Source: Baylisascaris procyonis (taxonomy: Eukaryota > Nematoda > Chromadorea > Rhabditida > Ascarididae). From it: DNA of 64,000 nucleotides. A program made the position numbers and the translations under genes. Positions 38,411 to 52,346 of this stretch are shown in pieces. The notes under the pieces are model-generated. The model was not told the origin of the DNA. It was given only the letters and a program-made list of their open reading frames with translations, and made no database searches. Within the stretch, counting starts at the first letter, position 1, and each line of letters opens with the position of its first letter. The stretch spans positions 3,071,501-3,135,500 of the forward strand of contig JAZARR010000193.1 of NCBI GenBank assembly GCA_037389465.1, in the 5' to 3' direction.

Positions 38411-41400
38411 GATAAAATTCATTGAGGAATTTAAAAAAAATTGGGATTGAACACTTGTGGAGGCTGATATGAAGTGTGATGCTACTATTGCAACTACAAC
38501 TAAGCACCAACACACACACAAAAATATCGTGTAGGTGGTAAATTCTTAGTGAGTAGAGAGTATTGATTTATGGGAAGGAAAATGTTAGAGGCATTTATCT
38601 TCATTGACCTCTGATTCAGTTCAACTCAAACTTATGGCACACATCGATGTGGATGTGTTTTAATGGCTTCTCGTTAAGCCTGTGAAATTAGCACAACTCT
38701 TCTTCATATATTTTGCAGCTAAAGTGTAGCCGATGAATCTTCAGATGAGAGATATAGTAAGATAAGAGGAGATAGCCCCTCCCCCTCGCCTTACACACCT
38801 TCTATTCTGTTATGGGATTTATCCGTCCGTCCACTTAGTGGATGTGAACAACAGCGATAGATATACTAATAATGAGCCAATTTTCATCAAGAATATGCAA
38901 ATTCTCATGTCTGTTAGTAAATAGGCATAATACTGGTATATAAACTTCTGAACTAATAATATAGTTAGTTGCATGAATTCATTGTTAAAAGTCGGTTAAT
39001 TTTGAATTTTATATTAACTAATTGAAACTAAAATAACCTGACCAAGCATTGACGAATAGCATAATGAATATACGAAATTCAAAAGTCTATCCAATGTTTA
39101 ATCTCTAATATTCGACATATCCTTCAAAAGACTATACACTATTAGAGACGGAAAAATAATAATGTGTTATATGAAAACCACGTGTGAATAAAATCTTTTT
39201 AGTGGTCGATATATCAGATCGTTAGTGAAGTGTTGGAAGAGGTTTTGAGGAGTAGTAGAATACTGGAAGAGGTTTTGAGAAATGACGAAGTTGACTCCCT
39301 AAAAATTTCCACTTTGGGGAGTGAAGAACTAAATCTTGATTGGGACAGCAATAAAAATTGTCCATGCAACGGTTGTCTTACTAATGGTGTCTAAGCTGTA
39401 TCCGCAATAATTGTTGTAATATGGCTTCAAATATTTATGTCGAAATATAAATTGATTGCAAAAATGAATTCTTGAATATCTCCACTAAAATCATTTAGAA
39501 TCATAAGAGGGGTTTTGCTTTCGAGCTTCGAAGTCCTGATATTAGCGTTTAACTTTATCCATTAATTTCTGGAAATAGGGCCATAAATTAAGTACTAACA
39601 CCAGACGGATATTTATATTCTAAATCAAGGATCAAAGGAGGGAATCTACGGAAAACCAGGCTTAATTAGCATTATCGATCGCCTATCACCCAATTATATA
39701 TTCAACAAGATACTATAAAATATAAAAGTGCACAGTGATGGAATGAGACCCAATGTAAGTAAGAGTTTAAAGTACTCTTCGAGGATTCTTTTAGATCTTT
39801 TTGATATATGCATAGTGAGTGCGATCCTGCAAATATTTCATCGAGAATTTAGAAAAAAAATTTCATCATGAGAAATGTCAATTTTTCTCGGCGTTTTTTC
39901 TCAAACGATAGTTTTCAGATATATAAAAATACCTTCATAATTGCTTCAGTTACTTTTATTTTTCCTTTCATCATCGTTTAAATGAAGAAATCAATTTTTA
40001 AAAACCCCTCATAGATGTATGCTAGAGTTGACAAAGTGCGATCAACGGTAGGGGTAACTAGGTAGCATGATAAGGGGGATCAACGATAAGAATAATCAGG
40101 TGGTGTGGTAATAACCAGAACCAGCAATAAAGGTAACCAGGTAGCTCGGTAAGGAAGACCAACGATAGAAATAACCAGGTGGTGTGGTAACGAAAGGTAG
40201 AAGTGACCATCGAATCAATGACGACACATTTTTGTGGTCAGTCATTTTGCAGTGCCGTCTGGTGGACGTTTGCAACCAGTTTCAAAAGATTATCAACAGC
40301 ATGATAGGTAGTTGAGTCGATTAGTGGAACGGTGCAAGAGGGCGGTTTCGGCATACAGCTGGGTGAGAGGCACGTGAAGTGCACATGTGCAGAATGTAAC
40401 GCACGCCACCACAGATGCTTTGCGTGTGCTCTCGTGGCCAGCTCGCTTCTCGCCATATCACCACAGCTCCAACTCCACTTTTACCCTTCGATCATCACAT
40501 ACCTTTCGTCGTTTAATTCTCACCTTTGTTTAGTGATTTAAATCGATCTCATACTCTTTACATTACTGCTATTTCTATTTTAATATAATATGATAGACAA
40601 GGAATCCATGTAAGTGGATAACTAAACTCAAAGTAGCAGTACCACAAGGTGATCGTGGATACTATCCCTATACTCCCCCCTCCCTTCAAAAATTATAAGA
40701 CTATGTTCTGTCTGCAAAGTTTTCTATGCTTGCAAACATATTTTTATTTTCCTATTTGTTTCTTACTATTTACAGCATTACGGTACTAAATCGTCTATTC
40801 TTGTGTACAATTAAATAGTTATTTCGCAGCGATGATGTTAAAGAAGAAAATATTTCAAAAATATGCTTAGAGTGATTTTTTTCTTTTTTTTGATTATTTA
40901 CTACAATTTTTCCAATGATATCAGCATAATAAAAGTGATCGACTTTTCAATAATATTCCCTATGGAGTCTATCTGGAGCCGATTGAAAATCGACGAACGG
41001 TGCTATTAATATTAGGAATATTTTAGGTTCTTATTACTTAATATTTGACTTTCTTAGAAAACTTTTCGATGACTTTTTATTTTACTATTATCCTCTTAGA
41101 TTCTCCAATCAGTATATTTTAAAATCTAATTTCGATGGTGCTGCAAAGTATATGTATTATTAGATCGATATTCATTTGTATTGTTCATTTCTTAATTGAT
41201 CTTTCAATAGTTTATGATGGAAACTTATAAGTAGGTTGATTAAATGGGCTATTTCTCAGTCTAAAATTGGATCAGTACAACTTTGTTAATGAAAGCATAA
41301 ATTATGAGATAGAAGTAAGCATTACTTGTTATAGTTAAATGAACTTTATAGAAGTAAGCATTACTTGTTACAATTAAATGAACTTTAACTAGTTTTAAAC

Positions 41401-44400
41401 TCTATACAATTTTATGCAACTTTCAATTGATAAGTTTGAAATGAGCATCTAGATTCTTTAAAAAAAAAATACAACACAAGTTATAATAATAATTGTAATA
41501 CTAATGAAGGCAATAACTGTTAGCATTACTGCGTTAAACTTCACTGATCATATCTGTAATGCGTCACTATTTGGTCAGCTGACCTATTGGTTGCTATGGG
41601 AAAGGATAGAAGCATTTGTCTTCGCGGAATAAGCGCATTGTTTTTATAGAGCACTCGAAGTTATACTCTTTGCTCTCTACTCTTTTTTTTTTTTTTTGCT
41701 CTCTTCGGTTTTTGCTCTCTATTTCCAGTGAAATTTCAATTATAGTTCCTATAATTACTAAATTACCCAATTATTTAGACTTAGTATAAAATTTAATAAA
41801 ATTTGTAATTTTCCTCGTATTTTTAAGAAGACCTATAAAGGAGAATTTTTATTTCCGAAATTTTTGAGAGCTAATGATGGGGAAAAGAACGGAGAGGGAT
41901 TATGCTGAGAATGAGCTAGTTACGTCTGCAAAGCTCTTTTCTCTGCAATTTTATTTTTAAAAACAATTCATCGTTTTATGGAATATTTTGTTCTCTTACA
42001 TGTTTGTGACTAGCTGTCTAATTACTTTTCCCTAGTCAGTCTATCAACATTTACATATGTAAATCAGTCAAGACTAATAGTTTGTATATTTCTTTTCCGA
42101 GGCCCGACCAAGTGCTATGTAATCTGGCAACAAGATGAGAGGTCACGGTTGTTTTTTTTTTAATAAAGCTTCAGTAAAATCAACAGTAGTAAGGCGGGGG
42201 CATAGCATGACGGCAAGCGGGACGTCGTTCCGACAGAGTCCTGGCACGAATAGCATCACATTCGCTCGAACGAGCACCGCGGACTCTTCGCGCCCGGACC
42301 GCCTCGCCGCTGCGATCCCAACCGACCCTCGCAAGTCGGCAAGACACCTCACGCAAAAAGTTAGAAGCACACTCATGTCCCGCAATCAAACACGCTCACC
42401 TTTTATAGGCACCGAGCTTTGCATCAACGCATTTGTAAACAGTTTGCTGTCTCTCATGTTCATCACTTCTCTGCTCTGCCCAAAAGCAGCTGATCTGCGA
42501 TTTATTGATCATCCCTTACATTTTATTAATATGCAAATTTATTTGTTCATTATATGACTTAATCGCTGATCGCTGGATCGAATCTCTTCAAAAATGCACA
42601 ATGAATTGACACGGCAATATAAAACGATTCAATCGATTGAATACTAATATACCAATATGCAAAAAAATAAATATAAAAGCTAATAGGCACACAACAAATT
42701 TAATTATGGTAATATTTAGGGGATAGAGTTGATTATTTTAGAATATATGCGAGTGTTCATCGGAAGTTAATGTTACTTAAATAAAGTGGCAGCACTAAAC
42801 CTCATAGTTCTTGCAAATCGTAATGGAATAGATAGGAATGAAATATCGCGAACAAAGGTGAGAAAAATTCCGCCGGAAATTCGATGAGTAGATCTTTGTG
42901 CTGATCGGGCCGAACCACAGTTTCGATAATAAAAATTGCAGGGAGTTTTTTTCTGAATACATTTATTCTTAAATAAATCAAAAGTGATGGGATAAAAAAA
43001 AATAGTGCAATTAAATCTGTTGTGAGGGCAAGGTTATGGACACGTGGCGATATGATGTAAGCAGGTTGGTAATGTAAGTGATAATTGAAGAGGGAATTTT
43101 ACGGAGGAATATATATATGATTAGATCGATTATATGGTTACTGATATATGCTCGATCATGCTGATCAATCGATAACGATTGCAATCATTGAAATGACAGG
43201 CATACGAGCTGGCTCAACGTATAAAAAACAACGTCACACGCACATATATATATACATTGTTCACGCTCCAACATTCCCATTTCGATGAATCTTCTTTTTT
43301 TTTGCTTCGAATTTGCTAACGATTCGACAACCACTTCTCTACCATTCTCCATATTCCGCCATCCTCATTCGTATTGTTACGCAATTTTTCCGCAGCTTTC
43401 TACCATAATTTACTGTTTATTACAATTTGCAGTAGGTTTCCTATTTGAATTAATTTCATTCTGTAGAGTATTTTCGTTATTTGAGTGCCATTTCCATCAT
43501 CTATACCTCTTAGCATGAATTCAATTTATATAATATCGAGAGCATCTAAACATATTCTTTTCATATCTAATATTTCAAATATCAAAGGAAAATGCCGTTG
43601 AGATATTTGTTTTGTTTTATACTTTTTTGGTCTTTTTTTAAATGTTCTTTTAATCATTTTTTGGTCTTAAAAATTTGTTTTATTAGGTCTTATATTAACT
43701 GTGCGAAATGTGAACTAATATATTCATTGCAAAACGTTCATTCAAAGAAACCCCCCCCCCCTTTACCTTTCTGTAACGTTCCGTAACTTTCCAAATATGG
43801 TATACGAGCCTCTTTGCATAGAAATATATGATAGAATTTTGCAAGGATGCTGAATATTTAAATAATAATTCGGCTTACACGACGAAACATTGCATATATA
43901 CTTCAGCAAGCTGAAAACATTCTATCAGCATTCTATTATTTAAAAAAAAAAAAAAACAAAAGCATTGGAAATACCAATAAGAGAATATTCGTGCTTTTAT
44001 CCTCACATGCTATATTTCATAATTAGGAGTTTATCTATTTATTTATTTTTTCTTCTAACCACCTCAAATAAACTCTAGTGTTTATCCTCTACGCAAATTA
44101 GTGTTTTTTATCAATTTGTTAGACTTTTATAGACAATATTATAAGTTACTTTATAACCTAAATATTTATGGGCTATACTATATTTTTAGTGGTGAAATGT
44201 ATTAGCGATATATCACTGTTACTTTCGAATAGAAGGATGGCTCTAGGTTGAGTGGTAGGTTAAAGTCTCTTGACAACCAAATTGAAATTTAAAAAAAATA
44301 TTTAATGCTGATTTGTTTATTGCTCATAATATTGAAATGAAATTAGTTTTGCTTTATAGAACCATTGGTTTTTTGGCCAATTAACTTTATTATGAGCTCT

Positions 44401-46332
44401 CTTTATTTATAAAATCTTTTCTTGCGCGTCAAATTCAAATTTCTTTAGCAATTTTACTCTTACTTGTCTTTTACGAACTGTGATAGTATCATTGGATATT
44501 CCCACCTCCCTTACCTTCATGCTTCCCGCTGCCCAATTGGGAAAACATGAATGTTTAAGGTTTACGTCATGAAAGCTAGATAACCGTTGCAGTCATCAAC
44601 GTTGCTGCATTCTTTTTTCACAATGTTGCTTTTCGTTGCCACACCATCGGGCAACGTATCTCTGCAACACGCTTAGTTGTGCCTAATTGATCCTGTTTAG
44701 CTTCATCTGTCGGCCAATGTGGCCAATGCTTTATTTTCCATCGGGTTGATGTTTTTATGCCTCACTCATTATTCTAGTTAATAGGCATAAAAAGTATCTC
44801 GAAATCTTTGATACTGAGGTGATCTAAAATTTCACAATTAAAGAAGCGGCGGAAATATCTTAGTTCATAACAATTTCTTATTAATCTGTCGCGATAGAAA
44901 CACCTAAGTCCAAAACGCCACTTGATCATTGCTGTATGATGCATGACGGATAACAGTTACTTTTTAGCGTGATTGATCACCATCTTACGGTACTTCCGTT
45001 GATTACCATAATCTATATAGTTGAGTGATCATAGCAAAGCATATGCATCTTTCGGCCATCGAAAGTGGGCATATTTTTGTAGATGCTTAGTCTTTTCTGT
45101 TTTGCCTCTTCACAACTTGGTTACGCTTTCCAGGATGTATTCCATCATATTTGCTTATGTTTCGCCACGATCATTCGTTTTCTTGATAAATCTGAAGGGT
45201 TTCAATATTTTTGATGGTGTATTTCTTGAACAAAATTTCTTTTTCCACTATTACTCTCGCTCTTCTTTAGAATAGTTCCCATAGGTAAGGATTTCTGATT
45301 ATTTTAAAAGTGATTTATACAACATTGTGATATAGTATGATGGGCGAGCACATACAACAACGATTGTGATATAGTACGATGGGCGAGCACATATAGCAAC
45401 GATCGTGACTGCAAATGCTGCTGCACTCCTTCACGCTATCACTTCTCAGCCTCTCATACGTGCGTATTCAAGCTATGTTTCATTTTTTTTTAACGTAAAA
45501 TTGACGTAAATGAAAAGGAAAATGAGAAAAAAGAGTCTATATCATTCACAGTGATTGTTTCATAACATCTCTTCTAGGTTCTAATGCACATTGTGCTATC
45601 TGTCGCTCGCATCGTACTATATTGTAATCACCAAGAATGATAATCTTTGCATGTTGTTACATCATAATAAACCGTGAGTTGTGACGTAGTTTTCGATGTA
45701 TCAGATGTGTCGACACCGTATTATCGACACCAAATTTCCTGATCAAATCATATTTTTTCTCCTTTTTGATTTCATGCAGTAAGATGCTTTGAAATGTTTC
45801 GCCGAATGATGAGCGCTTCTCCTTAAATATTTACGCTTTAACTTTAACGTTTATTTTCGTTTTTCAATATGAGCTGTTTTCTCTGTAGCAATACATTTCT
45901 CTCGTCATTTTTCCTCTCATTTCTGTTCTATTTTCTTCTAAAATCTTTCGCCTAAATGCTTTTCTCGCATTTTTATGTGGTGTTATAAGTTCACTTGCTG
46001 TCTATCGTTTACGATTAAAAATCTTATCTTTCTGTTTCCTCTCTCTCTTCTTTTCCCTTTTCCTTAACGCTGAAAGGATTAGCTAGTGCTCAAATAAGAG
46101 AGAGTCAAATTTGAGATTTGCGAATGGAATAAAGCAAGTGATACGTCTATACTAATGATACATCTATACTACATGGTTGGGTCTATGTGTGATTGTGTTC
46201 ATGTATTGCTATCGAGGGGCCCGGCAGAACGTAGCTGGTTTATTGCTGACACTTTGCTTTCATAAAACTGAAAATCAAAAAAATTGGTTTGGACTCCCCT
46301 CTCCCCGAGAAAACTGAAAGTGCTTATATGCA

Positions 46333-46399
<67 letters not shown>

Positions 46400-47131
46400 A
46401 ACATATGTCAGATTAACATGATCGTACCGAAGAAGGACGTTGAATATAGCGTGGTCAACGGCGCTCATTATCTATACTACGATATTTTCCGAAGTGCTAG
46501 CATTATACCTTTGGCCAATTATATTTTTCCTTCGTTGTAATAACATCCTTTTGTCATATCCAATTAAGCTAGCTTTCATTTCTCTGCCGCAAATATAAGT
46601 GTGCAACGCTATAACATAAAAGAGCGTGTCAGCCATTATTTATCTGCAACAAAAAGTCCAATCAGAGTTTCCCTTATTTTTGGATTGTCTGCACACAAAG
46701 ATGACATTAAGTTTGTTTTCATTTTCTTCCTTTTCTGATTAAAACTTACTGCTGACGTGCTGCAAACGGCAGTTAACGATCCCGAAGAGGAACGATTCCT
46801 TTATGCCATTTCTTCACCAGTCGCCTCTAAACCACTTCCTGACAGTTGGTTTTTCTCGGCGAAGAACTGCTTTGTCGCTTCGCAACAACGCTTGTTTTTT
46901 CCGCTGCAACGGAAATTTTTCTTCCTTACTTCTCCTTCAGGATCCTTTCTTCCCAATTAAAATAAAATCTCAACAAATCCTCTTTGGCAGAGTCCTTTCC
47001 AACTCTTAATCGTGGTGGCCGAAGCCAAGTCTTTTTCTAACCGAGTTTGCTCTTGGCAGTCGCTGTTTTAGATTTCATTAGGTTCACCTGTCAAGTCGTC
47101 AGAGACCAGCCGCCGATGAAATCTCTGTTCC

Positions 47132-47214
<83 letters not shown>

Positions 47215-50200
47215 GTTCAAATGATAGAAATCCAATTCCCATCTAACTAAAGAATGAGAGAGGATTAGCCATTTGGACTCGGCGAGGTGATGTGCTTTGT
47301 CGATGAAATAAAAACATATAAAGTGCCAAATTCATATTTATATTTCACCTGAATTATCAAATATTTTTCAAATTCACCCATATTTCCTAACTAAATAACC
47401 TACATTCATAATTTTTAGTTTTATATCGAAATATTATTTTTTAGCATCTGTTGGCTATGTCTATCGTCATTTATCATTTTATGTCATAACAGCATTTTCT
47501 ATGCGTATTAAAATCTTAGGCCTTCGAAGAGAGGAATATCGGTAGAGCAGAAAGGAAATAGGAAGTGAATGGGGGAGGGAAAGGATTACTGAAAATAGGA
47601 GGGGGGTATGGGAATTATATGTTGAAATACAAATCTATCGTAGGCAATGCCACTGATAATTTCATTGTTCACCATTGTTCTCAAATAGAGGGAGCAAACA
47701 GTACCATTGTGCATGTAGATAACAATTCTTTTTTTGTGACATTCTAAACTGGTTACTCTCATCAAAGAGCCGTTATGTTGATTGTAGGCGCATTATGAAG
47801 TAGCGCTACGAGATACGCTTTCGTTTTTGTTTTTTTTTTTTTAACTTGACAAATACTGCAGCTGTATTTCGTAGTTTCAATTTTGTTTCAAATTTTTCTT
47901 ATTTTCAATACTTTTCAGTTTTAAAAAAGAAACATTCACATATACGATCGTTCTTGAATAAATACCCACATAGAATAACAGATATTTTGTGGGAAATAGC
48001 AAGAAATCGTTCATCGTTTCGAATTTCGTTTACTGCGTGGCTTGTTGTTGTGAATGAGAGCTGACTAGGCTTTTTGACTGCTCCTTGACTATGTCTTATA
48101 AAGCGATTCCCCTCAGCACTCTTATCGGGCGAAGTCGGTGAAATTAATCTCGATCCTCCTCCAAAGAAGAGCAATAGTGAATCAACTGGTCATCTTCCAA
48201 TGGGCATAAAATGAGCCGAAGTTGTGACCTTCACGTTACCTCAGAATTTTTCCTATACGGAAGTGGAAACGATATAAAGGGAAATTTATTCGTAATGAAT
48301 ACTCTTGTTGATTGCAATAAAGCGAAGAATTTGTTTCGAATGATTTGGCTATTGAAAAGTTCTTTATTTTGAATAGAAGGCTTTCGTTTAAAAAAATTTA
48401 AATGATGAAAGAATTGGACATGTATGTCCTATCCAGTCATAGGGATATTTAACAATATGCAAAGCTTATCGTCTATCCGCAATTTAATGTTTGTGATCGT
48501 TAAGAGAGGATCGGTCTCGTCGTCCTGTTTTCGCAATGTCAGCATCTATTACGCTAATCTATGTATCACACCTTTGCTCATATTCCACGAAGTTGATTAG
48601 TCCAAACAGGATGAAGATTGCTCCGTTTGGAGCTGAGCTATGATATGGGACAGCTCATGAGGGTGCATAATGCCGCGCGCGTGGGCCGCAGAGGAAGCTG
48701 AGGGTAACAGTCTCGCGCCTTCGGCGCTCAGAATAGCAACGAGCGAAGCAATGGATAACAGTCTCGCGCCTTCGGTGCTCGCAATACCAGCAGCCGAAAT
48801 AATGCAAAACTGTTATAGTTTGTTGTTTTCTTCCATCAAAGTCGAACTCGAAATCTGCAACAATAAATCGTAGTCGTTTCGTATTCTTTCCCAACGTTTA
48901 ATTATACGTTAATTATTTATTTATTCATAGCTACTTACATTCAATCCCACATATCTCTGATATCTTTTAAAAAATTATGCAAATATTTTTATTTACGCTC
49001 ATCATGAATTGTTCGCAAAAATTTCAACCTATTCATATGGCTCTATTCATCGATTTCCGCATTTTATTTAATTGACTTCTCTTTCATATTTTCACATTGA
49101 ACTCTTATTTAATAATAGCTCAATATGGGCGTTTATAAACTTCTATAAGATAATGAGTGTGAAAAAAAATAACTTTGCCATTGTTTACTTTAGTAATAAA
49201 ATTAGAAAGTAAATATGAATGTCACTTGATTATAAATGTTTTTATGGAACTGAATTGTTATTGATATCATTCGAGCATTCAACGGAAAACAAAAAAAAAT
49301 TTCAAATTTAGTTTATTTTCATTCCAATATTTATTTCTGTCTTTGCATTTTTCTAACGTTTCGCCAAATTAGATGCAAAACAATTTTTTTTTCAGATGAT
49401 TCTAGCATTCTACGAAATTCATTACTAAATCGGCGTTTTATGTTCGTTGTTTGTTTCATTTGGCTATTTACCTTCTTATTTTTCAAAAATTTTCTGAAAT
49501 TCAGAAACTCAGCAAATCAAAAGTAATTTCTTTAATTTTTCACTTAAACTTTAGCACCTCTAAAATTAGCATTTTCGGATTGCTTTTGCTTATATTAAAA
49601 TTAAATCAAATAAAAACTATTAAAATTAATGATAAATTAAAAAGTATTAAATTAAGAAGTATAAAAAGCGATGAAATTACGATGCGAAAAACTATTAGTA
49701 ATGTTGGATTCTTTTTAATATGCTCAGAATTTTATTAATGTTTCAATAATAAAAGCCAATTTATGGAGATGGGGAGGGGGGGGGGGAGGGGGGAGCGACT
49801 CGGCGAACATGAATGAGCATTAATTTTTAGATAATTTTTTCCTTAGATTTTCCATCACCTTATTGTGGATTTATAAAACTCTATAACTCTTCTTTGAAAA
49901 TCTCTTTTTTCCACGTACATCGAAGATGTTTTTTTTTCTTTAATCTTTTTATTTAAAATTTTATATTATTGCATTGCATGACTAAAAAAATTTTTTTAAA
50001 TGCACGTAGTTCAAAGCAGTTTTTTTTTTTCTCGTTTCAATGCTATTTGAAAAGTAAACTTATCCACGTTGTCATTACAGTTGCGTCACTTCAAGTGATA
50101 ATCGCTCTTTACTGTCGTCTATTTCGAACGTTCTGTTACATTCATTCTATTGACTTATTTTATTTAATTTCCCAATGAATTTTTTCTCGCCTATCAAGAG

Positions 50201-52275
50201 CGTTTTTGCGTTTTAATTTTTTATATATTTTTTCTTATTCTTTTATTTTTATATTTGGTTTTTATTTTTCATATTTTTGTAAATTTTTTGTTTTTTATTC
50301 GTTATTTTTTTATATTTTTATAATTCTCTTTCGGTTTTCGCAATTTGATTATGTTTTTAAAAAAAATTTTCCTACGGCAAAATCACTCAACCAGCATGCG
50401 GTGATGGAAACTTCCTATGATCTAGGGTCTCTGAAATTGTCCAGCAGTCAGTTAGCTGGATCTAAATATTGCTTATCTATCAAATATGCAATTCAAAGAT
50501 TATTTCAGCACATTTTTTATCGCTCATTGAATATCCGATGTTTGTGAGAGGGAAGGGGAGAGAGTTGGGGGATGAGGGTGGTACTAGGAGAGGGTGCAGG
50601 AGAGACGGGATTCATTCCTTGCCCACTATTTGCGTGTAAATCTACCTAAACGCTCTCTGTTATTTCAGTTGTTTTATCGATTTCAAGGTTAATTGATTGA
50701 TACCTTTGTGATGTCTAATAAATAAGTTTGTTTCAACTTCATAAAGTTGATTTTCGAGGAATCTAACAAATATCTGCGCTTAGTACGTCAATCGCGGTGC
50801 TAATCGAAGTGCTTCTCTTTCGTCGATATGCGATCGTTTCGCTTATGCTATTCGCATTGCTTTATCATCTCATCAACATCTATTACCCTTTCCTATAATG
50901 CTGCAGCTAATAAAATTTTTCCTATTTTTTTTCTATTAGATGCTTATTTTGCTAAATTCTTTTTTTTTTGCTGTAGAAAGATAAAATTTTTTCAACAATT
51001 CGCCATTGATTTTTTTTTTCAAATTTTTTGTAATATTTTTTAAACGTTTGACATTTTCCAAATATTTTTTAATGAGTTATCGCATCGCTTAAAAAATTTT
51101 AATCCATAATTTTCCATTTTTAATTCATCGATTAAGGATGATTAATTCTGTAATATTGACTTTCTATGCACAACTTTGTATATATTTAACTGTCTTCCAT
51201 ACACACCTTAGTATATATTTATTTGTTATTGTGATATGTCAAAAAATCAATAAATAAAAATAAAAATAAATAAATAGAAATAAAAATTTTCTTCAATTAA
51301 ATAACTAATGGCACTGAAGTTATAAATGTATGGCTCGATGATATTTGTTTATAGTGAGCGATAATTTTTTGTGAAAATTTTATTTTCCTAAATTAGTGAC
51401 GTCATCGTCATGAATAATAATATAGTGTTGAACCAAATCATATCATAATTTCTAACAAATAGCGCCATCTTTGAAAAAATTTTTTATATTTTTATAAGTA
51501 ATTGTTATAATTTATTTTTATATTTTGCAAGTAAGTTTTATATTTTTATAAGTTTGCGATATTTATTCACTGCGAATTTTATTCATTTCTTTATCTTCAT
51601 TACTTGACATATCTTCCTTACATATTTTTACACAATAATTAGCTCTTACGCAGAGTGGGTTGAAGCTTGGCGATGCGGAGTTTTTTATGCAATAGCTATA
51701 AATTTTTACTAACTATAAATGTTTTTCATTATCTTTTCTTACGAGCTAGCGTCATAGCGGCAAGTGAAATGTTTTCTTGTCCTCTAGGTCTCGTTCAATA
51801 TTTGGGGGGAACTGAGTACCACTCATTAGTATCAAGGAACTACCAAAATTTTGGGGAAACCTCAATGAGGCTGTAAAAATATATATAATCTCTCTTGAAT
51901 AAATGATCTTAATCTCAGAATTTAGAAAGGTCAAGCCGGAATTTTCAGCCAGAGAGTATTTTATAAAATATCTCTTCATGAATTTCGTTGAATTATGAAG
52001 TGATGCACCATAATTTCAGTAATATAAATTGTAATTTTATTAATATTTATTAAAGTTGGTTATATAAGTTTATTTATATAAATGGTAATTGTTTTCATCA
52101 TTGTTTATATTCTTATTCAATTTTATAATCGGAATGAGTTAGCTGCCAAATAGTAATGCCATAAATTACTATTGACTTTGCTTGAAGAATATTGCGTTAA
52201 TGAGCGAGCCTACCTCTTTTAGCTCTTTACATAACCATTTATTTTTCATCCACCTTGCTGGTCTAATGAAATGCA

Positions 52276-52346
<71 letters not shown>

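Noticed and set aside
46199..46540. Ile-Tyr repeat frames on both strands
   Set aside because: Read-through of the (TA)n array. The same applies at 9814-10113, 47047-47250 and 52169-52366.
50206..50547. 113-codon + frame rich in Phe, Tyr and Ser
   Set aside because: It follows a T-rich low-complexity stretch. The hydrophobic product is a composition effect and there are no exon signals.
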